Below, one piece after another: positions 1 through 7,304 of a stretch of DNA of 15,311 bases. The stretch spans positions 1 to 15,311 of the forward strand of contig CAMPGT010000069.1 in the NCBI GenBank assembly GCA_946885665.1, read 5' to 3'. This DNA is from an uncultured Chitinophagaceae bacterium. Its GTDB lineage: Bacteria; Bacteroidota; Bacteroidia; Chitinophagales; Chitinophagaceae. The notes under the pieces are model-generated. The model ran no database searches, was not told the DNA's origin, and saw only the letters and a list, made by a program, of their open reading frames with translations. The translations under genes and the position numbers were made by a program. Every line of letters begins with the position of its first letter. Position 1 is the first letter of the stretch.

Positions 1-1257
1 GGTTTATTCTCGATGGCTGAAATCGCACTGGTATCTGCAAGAAAGTCGAGACTTGAGGCTCAGGCAAATAAAGGAGACAAAAACGCCAAAGAAGCGCTTG
101 ACCTTGCCAGCCATCCCGATACATTTCTTTCCACGGTTCAAATAGGGATCACACTGATCGGTATTCTGACCGGTATCATCTCCGGAGAAAAACTGAAAAC
201 CAATTTCATTCACTTCCTGGAACGCTTCGAACCGCTTAAAGATTACAGCTACGGCATCGCCACGGCAATCATTGTGGTGATCATCACTTATTTTTCCATG
301 GTGCTCGGCGAACTGGTGCCGAAACGTCTCGGCCTCGCCAAGCCCGAAGCCGTGTCCAAATTCCTCGCGAAGCCGATGCGCATTTTGAGTGTGATCACCC
401 ACCCTTTCATCTGGCTGCTCACCAAATCCACTTTTGTCATCGTCAGGCTGCTGAATATCAAAACTGCCGACAACCAACTGACGGAGGAGGAAATAAAGGC
501 GATCATCAGCGAAGGCACAGAGCAGGGCACCATCGAGGAGGCGGAACACGAGATCATCGAAAGAGTCTTTCACCTTGGCGACAGGAACATCACGTCGCTG
601 ATGACGCACCGCAGCGACCTGGTTTGGTTCGATCTTAACGACACGGAAGCGTCCATTAAAGGAAAAATCCTCGAGGACCCGCATTCCGTGTATCCGATCT
701 GCGACGGGCAGATCGACAACATCAAGGGAGTGGTGTCCATCAAGGACCTTTATGTGGCCGACGATGTAACAAAATTCAAGGACCTGATGAAGCCGCCGCT
801 GTATGTTCCTGAAAATAACACGGCGTACCAGGTATTGGAAAAATATAAGCAATCACAGATCCATTCGTGTTTTATCATCGACGAATATGGCAGCATTCTC
901 GGGATGATCACGCTGAATGATATCCTCGAAGCCATCATCGGCGACATCCCCGAAGACCATGACGACGATTACGAGATCACTGAAAGAGAAGACGGCACCT
1001 TCCTGGTGGACGCGCAGATACCGTTTTACGACTTTCTTTCGAAGTTCGAAAAGACGGACATGATGAACGAGGGCGAACAGGAATTCGATACGCTGGCAGG
1101 ATTCATCCTTCACCTGCTGAAAAGAATACCCCAAACAGGTGACAAGTTCGAGTGGGAAGGGTTTTCAATGGAGATCATCGACATGGATGCACAAAGGATC
1201 GACAAGGTACTCGTGCAACTGCAGGATGCCACACAGAAAAATGACGACGGCCGTTAA
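1..1257 (+). CDS. CNNM/CorC (HlyC) family membrane protein with CBS domains, 5' partial
   Basis: This is the 3' part of a gene whose reading frame is open to the left edge (G-L-F-S before the Met at position 13), so the true start lies outside the window. Members of the family are inner-membrane proteins linked to Mg2+/Co2+ transport or resistance; older databases call them hemolysins. Residue numbers count from the Met at 13. An N-terminal DUF21/CNNM transmembrane domain (about 1-150) carries the family motifs MAEIAL, SGE (57-59) and GELVPKRLG (99-107), with hydrophobic segments near 42-58 and 82-98. A CBS pair follows (about 195-315, with IIDEYGSILGMIT in the second CBS). A C-terminal CorC_HlyC domain spans about 325-405 (FDTLAGFILHLL, GDKFEWEGF). 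The gene converges with the minus-strand locus and ends 59 nt from it. Nothing links it functionally to that locus. The family assignment is secure; the transported ion is not. Confidence 0.93.
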   Translation, partial: GLFSMAEIALVSARKSRLEAQANKGDKNAKEALDLASHPDTFLSTVQIGITLIGILTGIISGEKLKTNFIHFLERFEPLKDYSYGIATAIIVVIITYFSMVLGELVPKRLGLAKPEAVSKFLAKPMRILSVITHPFIWLLTKSTFVIVRLLNIKTADNQLTEEEIKAIISEGTEQGTIEEAEHEIIERVFHLGDRNITSLMTHRSDLVWFDLNDTEASIKGKILEDPHSVYPICDGQIDNIKGVVSIKDLYVADDVTKFKDLMKPPLYVPENNTAYQVLEKYKQSQIHSCFIIDEYGSILGMITLNDILEAIIGDIPEDHDDDYEITEREDGTFLVDAQIPFYDFLSKFEKTDMMNEGEQEFDTLAGFILHLLKRIPQTGDKFEWEGFSMEIIDMDAQRIDKVLVQLQDATQKNDDGR

Positions 1258-1316
1258 ACATAAACCCTCCGGCATCACGCACTCAAAAGCCCGATTGCCC
1301 GCACGGCAACAGCCCG

Positions 1317-2942
1317 CTAGGTAGCCAATGGCGGTCCTCCCGGAACGGTTAACGGCACATGAGGCCTCGATGATGCTGAACGTTTTGCTGTAAACTTTGC
1401 TGTTCCATATTCTACCATGTACACCGATCCCGACATGGTGTCGCCGGAAACAGTGCCTGTGTAGGTGAATGCAAGGTGGTCGCCCGGCCTGGATTCGGAA
1501 CTGCGCACTCTTATCTGGTCGCCTTCCAGTGTACCATACACATCGCTCGACGAAAAGGTACCTTTGTGGATCCCTTCGATCCAGTTACCCTCTTGTCCCA
1601 GCATCCAGTCGTATTGGGCCTTGCTGCTGTAAAATTCAACAGTAACATCCCAGCGGCCGGTTACGTTTGAAGCGGGCGCCTTGAGCGATGCCGGCTTCGG
1701 GTCTCTTTTTTTAGACAGCACACCGTGAATTCTGTCTGCAACGATCTTATCCTCTCCCGGCTGCATTTGTCCGGCGGTGATGTTAATTGATGTCATTCCG
1801 TCCTCGCTTGGTGCGTTGCGGCGCCTGCCAAAGGCCAGGGCGATCCGGGGTTTGTTTCTGCCCAGCTCTTCAGCCACTTCTTCGCCGGTGATGTGCAGTT
1901 TTGCCGGATCCCAGCTAATGATGAGTGACGGACTCTTGTTAGATAATCCCGGAGGTTCGTGTACTTCGGTTTTGACACTGTCGATTTTGGCAACGCGTTT
2001 CGCCACGGTATCGAGGTAGGAGAGCCACTTTTTCCATTGGCCTTTGTGATCGAAGGTTACCCAGGCCTCGATGGCGGCCAGTGCACCGATCATCTCTTCA
2101 CGTCCCACTTTGTTGTCGCGGCCGGGACCATGATGAGGCGAGCTTGCCTGCCATGCGGATTGAAGAATATCTTTTTGACCGAGAAGAATGCCTGAGCATT
2201 GCGGTCCGCAAAATGCCTTTCCTCCGCTATAAGCAACGATGGTCGCCCCTTTTTGCAGGTGAACGCTGGGGATGGTGAGGTCCTCGGCAGCGGCATCCAC
2301 GAGTATGGGAATATTTCTCGGTTTGGCTATTCTGACAATATTTTCGAGCGTTAGCGGCTCCCTGCTATTGGCAGTTAAATAGATCATTGCCGTTTTGGGA
2401 TTCAGCGCAGTCTCCAATTCCTCGAGGGTTTCAACGTCAATCATTTTAACACCCACGTTCCTGATGGCGTGGTCGTAAACGTTGCGCGAGCGCCGCGGAA
2501 CAACAACTTCTGTTTTTTCGAAGCCGGTGAGATCAGGGATGCGGACGAGTTTTTCGGGATTGCCACCTGTTACGCAGGCGGCTGCAACATGTTTGAGCCC
2601 TGCTGCGCATCCCGCCGACACCATACCCCACTCGGCGCCGGTTAGTTCAGCCATGCGCTGACCGATGCCGGTGGCCAGCTCATCGTATTGCACAAAATTT
2701 CTTGAGGCCGCTTCCATGGCTTCGCGCACAGAGGCGCGTTCAAGCGAGCCGCCGATGATGGTGAATGTGCCCATGCAATTGATAAGCGGCTCAACGCCGA
2801 TAGACTGAAAGATATCGGGACCTGGTTTTAAAGGACCGGTGCCGGACCGTACCGCCGGAGCGCCGAATGCAGAAGACAAAGGAAAAACGCTCGATCCCAC
2901 GGGAAGCAACGTCAAACCTTTGATAACATCTCTTCTATTCAT
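1317..2942 (-). CDS. SelA/DgaE-like PLP-dependent enzyme, probably Tat-exported, with C-terminal beta domain
   Basis: A 541-residue fold-type I PLP enzyme of the SelA-like (COG1921) group, which includes D-glucosaminate-6-phosphate ammonia-lyase DgaE. The N-terminus has a twin-arginine-like signal: RR at 3-4, K8-G9, a hydrophobic stretch at 9-27 and an A-x-A-like site around AFGA/PA (25-30). The catalytic domain spans about 42-410. VDAAAE (215-220) supplies the Asp expected to contact the PLP ring nitrogen, and SGGKAFCGPQCSG (239-251) holds the expected Schiff-base Lys242. Residues 425-520 form a separate beta-rich domain (GRWDVTVEF, GTLEGD, DTMSGSVYMVEYGTAKFTAKR) that I recognise from secreted members of this group. 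A Pro-rich tail of about 20 residues follows. The gene lies 16 nt after the upstream amidohydrolase gene and is the last of the operon. The likely reaction is beta-elimination of ammonia or water from an amino-acid-like sugar acid; the substrate is inferred from context only. The start is the only Met that keeps the twin-Arg signal. Confidence 0.88.
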   Translation of the reverse strand: MNRRDVIKGLTLLPVGSSVFPLSSAFGAPAVRSGTGPLKPGPDIFQSIGVEPLINCMGTFTIIGGSLERASVREAMEAASRNFVQYDELATGIGQRMAELTGAEWGMVSAGCAAGLKHVAAACVTGGNPEKLVRIPDLTGFEKTEVVVPRRSRNVYDHAIRNVGVKMIDVETLEELETALNPKTAMIYLTANSREPLTLENIVRIAKPRNIPILVDAAAEDLTIPSVHLQKGATIVAYSGGKAFCGPQCSGILLGQKDILQSAWQASSPHHGPGRDNKVGREEMIGALAAIEAWVTFDHKGQWKKWLSYLDTVAKRVAKIDSVKTEVHEPPGLSNKSPSLIISWDPAKLHITGEEVAEELGRNKPRIALAFGRRRNAPSEDGMTSINITAGQMQPGEDKIVADRIHGVLSKKRDPKPASLKAPASNVTGRWDVTVEFYSSKAQYDWMLGQEGNWIEGIHKGTFSSSDVYGTLEGDQIRVRSSESRPGDHLAFTYTGTVSGDTMSGSVYMVEYGTAKFTAKRSASSRPHVPLTVPGGPPLAT

Positions 2943-2958
2943 GTTCGTTGATGATTTA

Positions 2959-4245
2959 TTAGTGAGCTAATGTGTACTTGCTGTCAAGTTCCTTCGCGGT
3001 GAGGCCGTTCAGGTCAAACACCACCTTACCCTCCCGAACGGTGAGTTCCGTTTGCAGTTTCCTGTCTCCGTCGAGCCGGTTGTGCCCGGCATCCACGTAG
3101 CCGAAGTTTCCGTGCAGCATACTAATCACGGCCACGTCGGCTACGGCCCCTTCCGAAAGATTGCCGAGGTCTTCGCGCTTGATAGATTGCGCGGCGCTCC
3201 AGGTGGCGCGGCGGATCACATCATTCAGGCTCATCCCCATGTTGAGAAACTTCGACATGACATTGAGCATATCTTTCATGCCCGCGTTCATGCTGTAACG
3301 GTGAAGGTCAGTTCCAAACGAGTTCGGCAGAAGTCCCTGTTTCATAGCGGGGATTGCCTGGCTGAACCAGAAACCGGCGCCGCCATGTCCCACATCAAAC
3401 AGAACACCTCTTTTTTCAGCGGCTATTACGAAGGGTCGCAGCACGCCTTGTGAATCCACTACCGGCATCCGCTCACTTACCTGTTCGTAAGCATGTGTGA
3501 TGATATCTCCCGGCCGCATTCTCTTCAATTGATCCTGCAGGGTAAAATTCGGAAGATGACATTCTACTAGCAGCGGCCTTTGCGTCATTTTCGCAGCCTG
3601 CACTGCTTTATCGAATGGCGCCCAGTCTTTACCGCTATAATGTCCTATCCGCATACCCACGATGTAGTCGCTATATTTTTTTATGGTATCCGCCGCCATT
3701 TGAGGGTTCATGTCGCTGGCGTTGTGCTCAACGGCGTTTCCGCTGCTGAATCCATTGCTGAAAATGTTGAGAAAGGCCAGCACACGCGTTTTGGAGCGGT
3801 CGATCACATCTTCCTTCAATACATGAAAATTGTTTGCGCCGGATGTTCCTGCGTCCACTACGGTGGTGACGCCGGCTTTCAATGTAAAATCGTCGGGCGA
3901 AACGCTTGAAAATCCTTCTGCAAAACCGTTTTTCGTTCCCACGAAAACATGTGTGTGGATGTCGATGAAACCGGGCGTTACATACATACCTTTTGCATCA
4001 GCCACTTTTTTTGCAGACGATTCCGGGATATTTTTCGCAACGCGTGCGATCTTCCCGTCATTGATGGCAACGTCCATCTCCCCGTCGATGGCGTTTTTCG
4101 GGTCGATGACATGTCCGTTTTTGATCAACAGGTCGTATTCCTGTGCGTGCATCATTGCGGGAAACAACAGAAAAAGCGGCAATATCCCTACGATAGCCGC
4201 AACGCGCATTAATGGGAAATCACTGAAAACGAATTTGATTTTCAT
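2959..4245 (-). CDS. Secreted amidohydrolase/deacetylase-family metallohydrolase (COG3964-like), paralog 1
   Basis: A 428-residue amidohydrolase-superfamily protein resembling the Atu3266/EF0837 group, whose characterised members hydrolyse acetyl-(R)-mandelate-type esters and whose neighbours often include SelA-like PLP enzymes. A signal peptide (about 1-35, cleavage near MHA-QEYD) predicts export. Expected metal-site elements are HTH (H97, H99), H251 in GDIITHAYE and D313 in GTDLH; DVGHGG lies at 284-289. The position after strand 4, where relatives have GIK with a Lys expected to be carbamylated, reads G-M-R here (R199, codon cgg), and the strand-5 His position reads Glu228 (LVECH). The usual NPA motif near the C-terminus is also lost (WSAAQSI). 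The gene is a tandem paralog of the amidohydrolase at 4433-5695, which keeps the Lys. The protein may be mononuclear, altered in specificity or inactive. The fold is secure; the reaction is not known. Confidence 0.88.
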   Translation of the reverse strand: MKIKFVFSDFPLMRVAAIVGILPLFLLFPAMMHAQEYDLLIKNGHVIDPKNAIDGEMDVAINDGKIARVAKNIPESSAKKVADAKGMYVTPGFIDIHTHVFVGTKNGFAEGFSSVSPDDFTLKAGVTTVVDAGTSGANNFHVLKEDVIDRSKTRVLAFLNIFSNGFSSGNAVEHNASDMNPQMAADTIKKYSDYIVGMRIGHYSGKDWAPFDKAVQAAKMTQRPLLVECHLPNFTLQDQLKRMRPGDIITHAYEQVSERMPVVDSQGVLRPFVIAAEKRGVLFDVGHGGAGFWFSQAIPAMKQGLLPNSFGTDLHRYSMNAGMKDMLNVMSKFLNMGMSLNDVIRRATWSAAQSIKREDLGNLSEGAVADVAVISMLHGNFGYVDAGHNRLDGDRKLQTELTVREGKVVFDLNGLTAKELDSKYTLAH

Positions 4246-4299
4246 ATTTACTTCATTAACAAAAGACGATTGTGCATTCCTGTACCCTTACTGTCCCTT

Positions 4300-4307
4300 C
4301 AAATCTA
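4300..4307 (-). promoter_or_regulatory. Possible internal -7 promoter element upstream of amidohydrolase paralog 1
   Basis: The 187-nt gap between the two amidohydrolase genes is the longest in the metabolic part of the operon. On the minus strand it contains TAGATTTG, which fits the Bacteroidota -7 consensus TAnnTTTG, about 55 nt before the downstream ATG. I find no good TTTG -33 element at the expected distance, so this may be chance. A 5-bp inverted repeat (GAGCG/CGCTC, 4313-4333) lies next to it. Confidence 0.2.
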
Positions 4308-4432
4308 TGTAAGAGCGTTTCGGGTGATCGCTCCGGGTGTTTTGTCTGGAAGAAGCTACGGTTGAAGTTAACTCTTCTACTGAAAAAGACCTATTATCCT
4401 GCAAAAGTCCCATGCTGAAGCAATATTTTGGG

Positions 4433-5695
4433 TTACTTGTAGCGTGACATGCTCAGCCCATTGAGATCATACACTACCCTTCCGGCGCGAATGGTTAGTT
4501 CTGTTTCCAGTTTTTGTGTTCCCATAATTTTCAGCCTTCGTACATCTTCAAAACCAAAATTTCCTTTTCTGAGGCTAAACACCGCAACATCCGCTTCGGC
4601 GCCAACCGACAGGTTGCCAAGGTCTTCACGCTGAATTTCTTTTGCAGGGTTCATTGTTGTTAGTTTAATTACCGTTGGCAGGTCGAGGCCCATTGCCATG
4701 AATTTGGACATAACATTCGGCAGGTCCTTCATGGCGCCGTTCATGCTATTTTTGTTCCAATCGGTGCTGATGGAGTTCGGCAGCAAACCCTGCTGCAGGG
4801 CGGGTATTGCCTGCGCAAAAGCAAAAGCGCCGCCACCATGACCCACGTCGAAGATCACGCCTTTTCGCTGCGCCTCAAATACGAATGGTTTTACTTTTCC
4901 TTTTTCGTCGACGAGTGTTTCGCGGCTCGATGCACCGTTAGCGAAGCAATGCGTGAAGATATCGCCCGGACGGAAATGCTTCATGAATAATTCTTCAATA
5001 GAAAGCGGCGGCTTGTGCTCACCGAAGTCCACCATTATTGGCACATTTGCCAGCTTACCCGCTTCTACCGCCCTGTCCACGGGTATCCAGTCGTACCCTG
5101 TGTAATGGGCCACTTTTATGCCTACTATGTAATCTTTATACTTTTCTACTGCGAGCGAAGTGAGGCGCGCATCCATGTCGCCGGTATTCTGCTCGTAGGG
5201 CTCTCTTCCCAAAAACCCCTCGCCCACAATATTCAGCCAGGCAAGAATGCGCGTTTTTGAGTGATCGATCGTATATTCTTTGAACTTTTCAAAAGATTTC
5301 CATCCGGAGCTTCCGGCATCGACCGAAGTGGTAATGCCGTTGCGAAAGGTGAAGCCATCAGGAAAGGGATCGCCGATCCGGTAATCGGAGATGATGGGAA
5401 AATGATGAGCGTGCATGTCGATGAGGCCGGGGGTAACATACATGCCCGTTACGTCGATCACTTTTTTGGCAGATGCCGCCGGGATATTTGCCGCCACCCT
5501 GAATATTTTATGTTCAGCGATGGCCACATCCATTTTTGCGTCAATGTTATTTTTCGGATCGATGACGTGTCCGCCTTTCAGCAAAATGTCAATGTGCTGC
5601 GACTTCGCCGCGGGTGTAAAACAAACCATTGAAAGAACAACGAAGAGCGCGGTCCAAAAAACGCGATGAGTATTTTTTCTGAAGCTCAAGATCAT
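4433..5695 (-). CDS. Secreted amidohydrolase/deacetylase-family metallohydrolase (COG3964-like), paralog 2
   Basis: A 420-residue amidohydrolase-superfamily protein closely related to its downstream neighbour. They share DPKNxID near the N-terminus, MYVTPG, SKTRxLAxLNI, RPGDIxTH, FDVGHGG, QGLLPNS, REDLGNLS and the C-terminal xVxDLNGL. A signal peptide (about 1-33, cleavage near AKS-QHID) predicts export. Metal-site candidates are HAH (H95, H97), K194 in VGIKV (the expected carbamylated bridging Lys), H249 in GDIFTHC and D312 in STDWN. The strand-5 position, His in most relatives I recall, is Asp223 (MVDFGEH), with H227 close by. The TTMNPAKEI motif is intact, so this is the more canonical and more likely active copy. 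Family precedent suggests hydrolysis of an ester or amide, such as removal of an acetyl group. The gene starts 14 nt after the stop of the cytochrome/PQQ-type gene and is presumably co-transcribed with it. Confidence 0.9.
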   Translation of the reverse strand: MILSFRKNTHRVFWTALFVVLSMVCFTPAAKSQHIDILLKGGHVIDPKNNIDAKMDVAIAEHKIFRVAANIPAASAKKVIDVTGMYVTPGLIDMHAHHFPIISDYRIGDPFPDGFTFRNGITTSVDAGSSGWKSFEKFKEYTIDHSKTRILAWLNIVGEGFLGREPYEQNTGDMDARLTSLAVEKYKDYIVGIKVAHYTGYDWIPVDRAVEAGKLANVPIMVDFGEHKPPLSIEELFMKHFRPGDIFTHCFANGASSRETLVDEKGKVKPFVFEAQRKGVIFDVGHGGGAFAFAQAIPALQQGLLPNSISTDWNKNSMNGAMKDLPNVMSKFMAMGLDLPTVIKLTTMNPAKEIQREDLGNLSVGAEADVAVFSLRKGNFGFEDVRRLKIMGTQKLETELTIRAGRVVYDLNGLSMSRYK

Positions 5696-5709
5696 AAATT
5701 TTATGATTA

Positions 5710-7278
5710 TTAATTATTCTTTTTCAAAGGAAGCAATCGAAGGATGAGGCCCGTGTCCTCTGTCATTACATAAAGCAATTGGTCAGGTCCGAATTTAATA
5801 TCCCTCACTCTTCCGATACCCTGCAGTAATTTTTCATCGTGAACCACCCGGTTATTTTTAACGACAGAACGATTAACCATCTTTTGAACAAGTGAACTGA
5901 TAAACAGGTTGCCGTTCCAGCCGGGATATTTACTGCCATACACGAAGTCCATCCCGCCCGGCGCCAATGAAGGGATCCAGTAATGCACGGGAGACACCAT
6001 ACCGGCACGGGTTGTGTCTTTCGAAATGATCGTACCATCATAATTTAGACTAAATGTAACTTCCGGCCATCCGTAATTACCGCCTTTTTGAAGAATGTTG
6101 AGTTCGCAGCCGCCCATCTCACCATGTTCATTTTCCCACACCTGTCCGGTGTGCGGATCATATACCAGTCCTTCGGGCTGCCGGTGTCCATAAGTGTAGA
6201 TTTCGGGAAGCGCGCCTGCAGAATCGACGAATGGGTTGCCTTTGGGAACGCTGCCGTCGTCATTCAACCGCATTATTTTTCCGGAGCTGACACCTTTGTC
6301 CTGAACAGTTTTCCATCTGTGCCTGCCGTCGATTGTACGTTGTCCGACAGCAAAGTACAGATATCCTTTACTGTCAAATACGATTTTGCTGCCGTACCAA
6401 AATCCTCCCTCCCTAAACGGGCCGGCTTTGTATAAAACCTGTTTGTTGACGAGACTGTCGCCCTCAAGCTTTGCACGCATCAAAACGGTGTAGCCGCCAT
6501 CTGGCTTAACGGGTTCAATGTAATACGACATGTAGATCAGCCGATTCTTTTCAAATTGCGGATGGAGCTTAATGTCCCGTATCTCGGAAGGCACCTCACC
6601 GGTAATCCGGCGGGCCTGCACCTTACCATTGCGTACCCGAAGCAAACCTCCGGCCCGTTCTGCTATTAGCGCCGACTTATCGGGCAAAAAAATGAAACTC
6701 CAGGGCATCTTCAATCCCGAAACCACCGTATCAACCATAAAAACTACAGTTTCCGATTTAACGGCGTTGCTAACTTTCCGGGGCAGGGGAAAATAGTCCT
6801 GTGATATCGACCGGTCGATCGAATAACCCTTCGCCGCTATGGTATTTTGCAGCTTACCGGCAGTGGGCAGCTTATGGGTGTTCGAAAAGTCCCTGATATA
6901 GGCAACTATCTGCCATCTCTGTTTTTCCGAAAGTGCGGTACCATAGGCAGGCATACCTCCACGTCCATGCGTCAGTTTCCAGAACAGCGCGCCATCCGAT
7001 TGACGGATCACATCGGCATCATGAAAATTCGCGGGTTTTTTGGCGAATGTCATGCCTGGGGCACCGTCACCGTTGCCGGTTTTGCCGTGGCACGACATGC
7101 AATAGGTGGTATACAGCAGCTTGCCTTCATTCAGCACCGCCTTGTTCACTTTAAACGGCTTTTTCAACGTGTCGGCCCAGGCCGGAGCCTTCCAATCAAC
7201 ATTCTGGCCGTAACAAGACACAAGTGCCAGGCAAAAAAAGATCAATACGGTTACCCCACCGGTAAAAATATACTTCAT
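5710..7278 (-). CDS. Cytochrome c / PQQ-type sugar dehydrogenase fusion, probable lipoprotein
   Basis: The 522-residue protein (numbered from the ATG at 7278) starts with a signal peptide ending in a lipobox-like L-V-S-C (Cys22), so it is probably a membrane-anchored periplasmic lipoprotein. A class I cytochrome c domain spans about 50-130, with haem motif CMSCH (60-64) and likely axial Met109 in GGMPAYG. A six-bladed beta-propeller of the soluble glucose/aldose-sugar dehydrogenase type (GSDH/YliI) spans about 180-515 (GLKMPWSFIFLPD, YGHRQPEGLVYD with R366, WENEHGEMGGCELN, GGNYGWPE). The expected role is sugar oxidation at PQQ with electrons passed to the haem. Two family positions are altered: the catalytic His before the FGGRLVF-type strand is Trp294 (WYGSKIVF), and GPxGGDE reads GEMGGCE (Glu387, Cys391). 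The substrate and even PQQ use are therefore uncertain. A GTG at 7308 would add 10 residues and overlap the upstream TGA; I prefer the ATG because it gives a normal signal peptide. Confidence 0.87.
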   Translation of the reverse strand: MKYIFTGGVTVLIFFCLALVSCYGQNVDWKAPAWADTLKKPFKVNKAVLNEGKLLYTTYCMSCHGKTGNGDGAPGMTFAKKPANFHDADVIRQSDGALFWKLTHGRGGMPAYGTALSEKQRWQIVAYIRDFSNTHKLPTAGKLQNTIAAKGYSIDRSISQDYFPLPRKVSNAVKSETVVFMVDTVVSGLKMPWSFIFLPDKSALIAERAGGLLRVRNGKVQARRITGEVPSEIRDIKLHPQFEKNRLIYMSYYIEPVKPDGGYTVLMRAKLEGDSLVNKQVLYKAGPFREGGFWYGSKIVFDSKGYLYFAVGQRTIDGRHRWKTVQDKGVSSGKIMRLNDDGSVPKGNPFVDSAGALPEIYTYGHRQPEGLVYDPHTGQVWENEHGEMGGCELNILQKGGNYGWPEVTFSLNYDGTIISKDTTRAGMVSPVHYWIPSLAPGGMDFVYGSKYPGWNGNLFISSLVQKMVNRSVVKNNRVVHDEKLLQGIGRVRDIKFGPDQLLYVMTEDTGLILRLLPLKKNN

Positions 7279-7304
7279 TGCAGCTTGTTGTTTAACAAAT
7301 GAAT

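Noticed and set aside
4..852. Long 282-residue open frame on the minus strand opposite the CNNM/CorC gene
   Set aside because: It overlaps a clear family member in antisense, shows no recognisable domain, and its composition looks like the shadow of the real frame.
1295..1309. TTGCC/GGCAA inverted repeat between the convergent CNNM and PLP genes, as a shared terminator
   Set aside because: The stem is only 5 bp and has no T-run directly after it on either strand, so a terminator cannot be supported.
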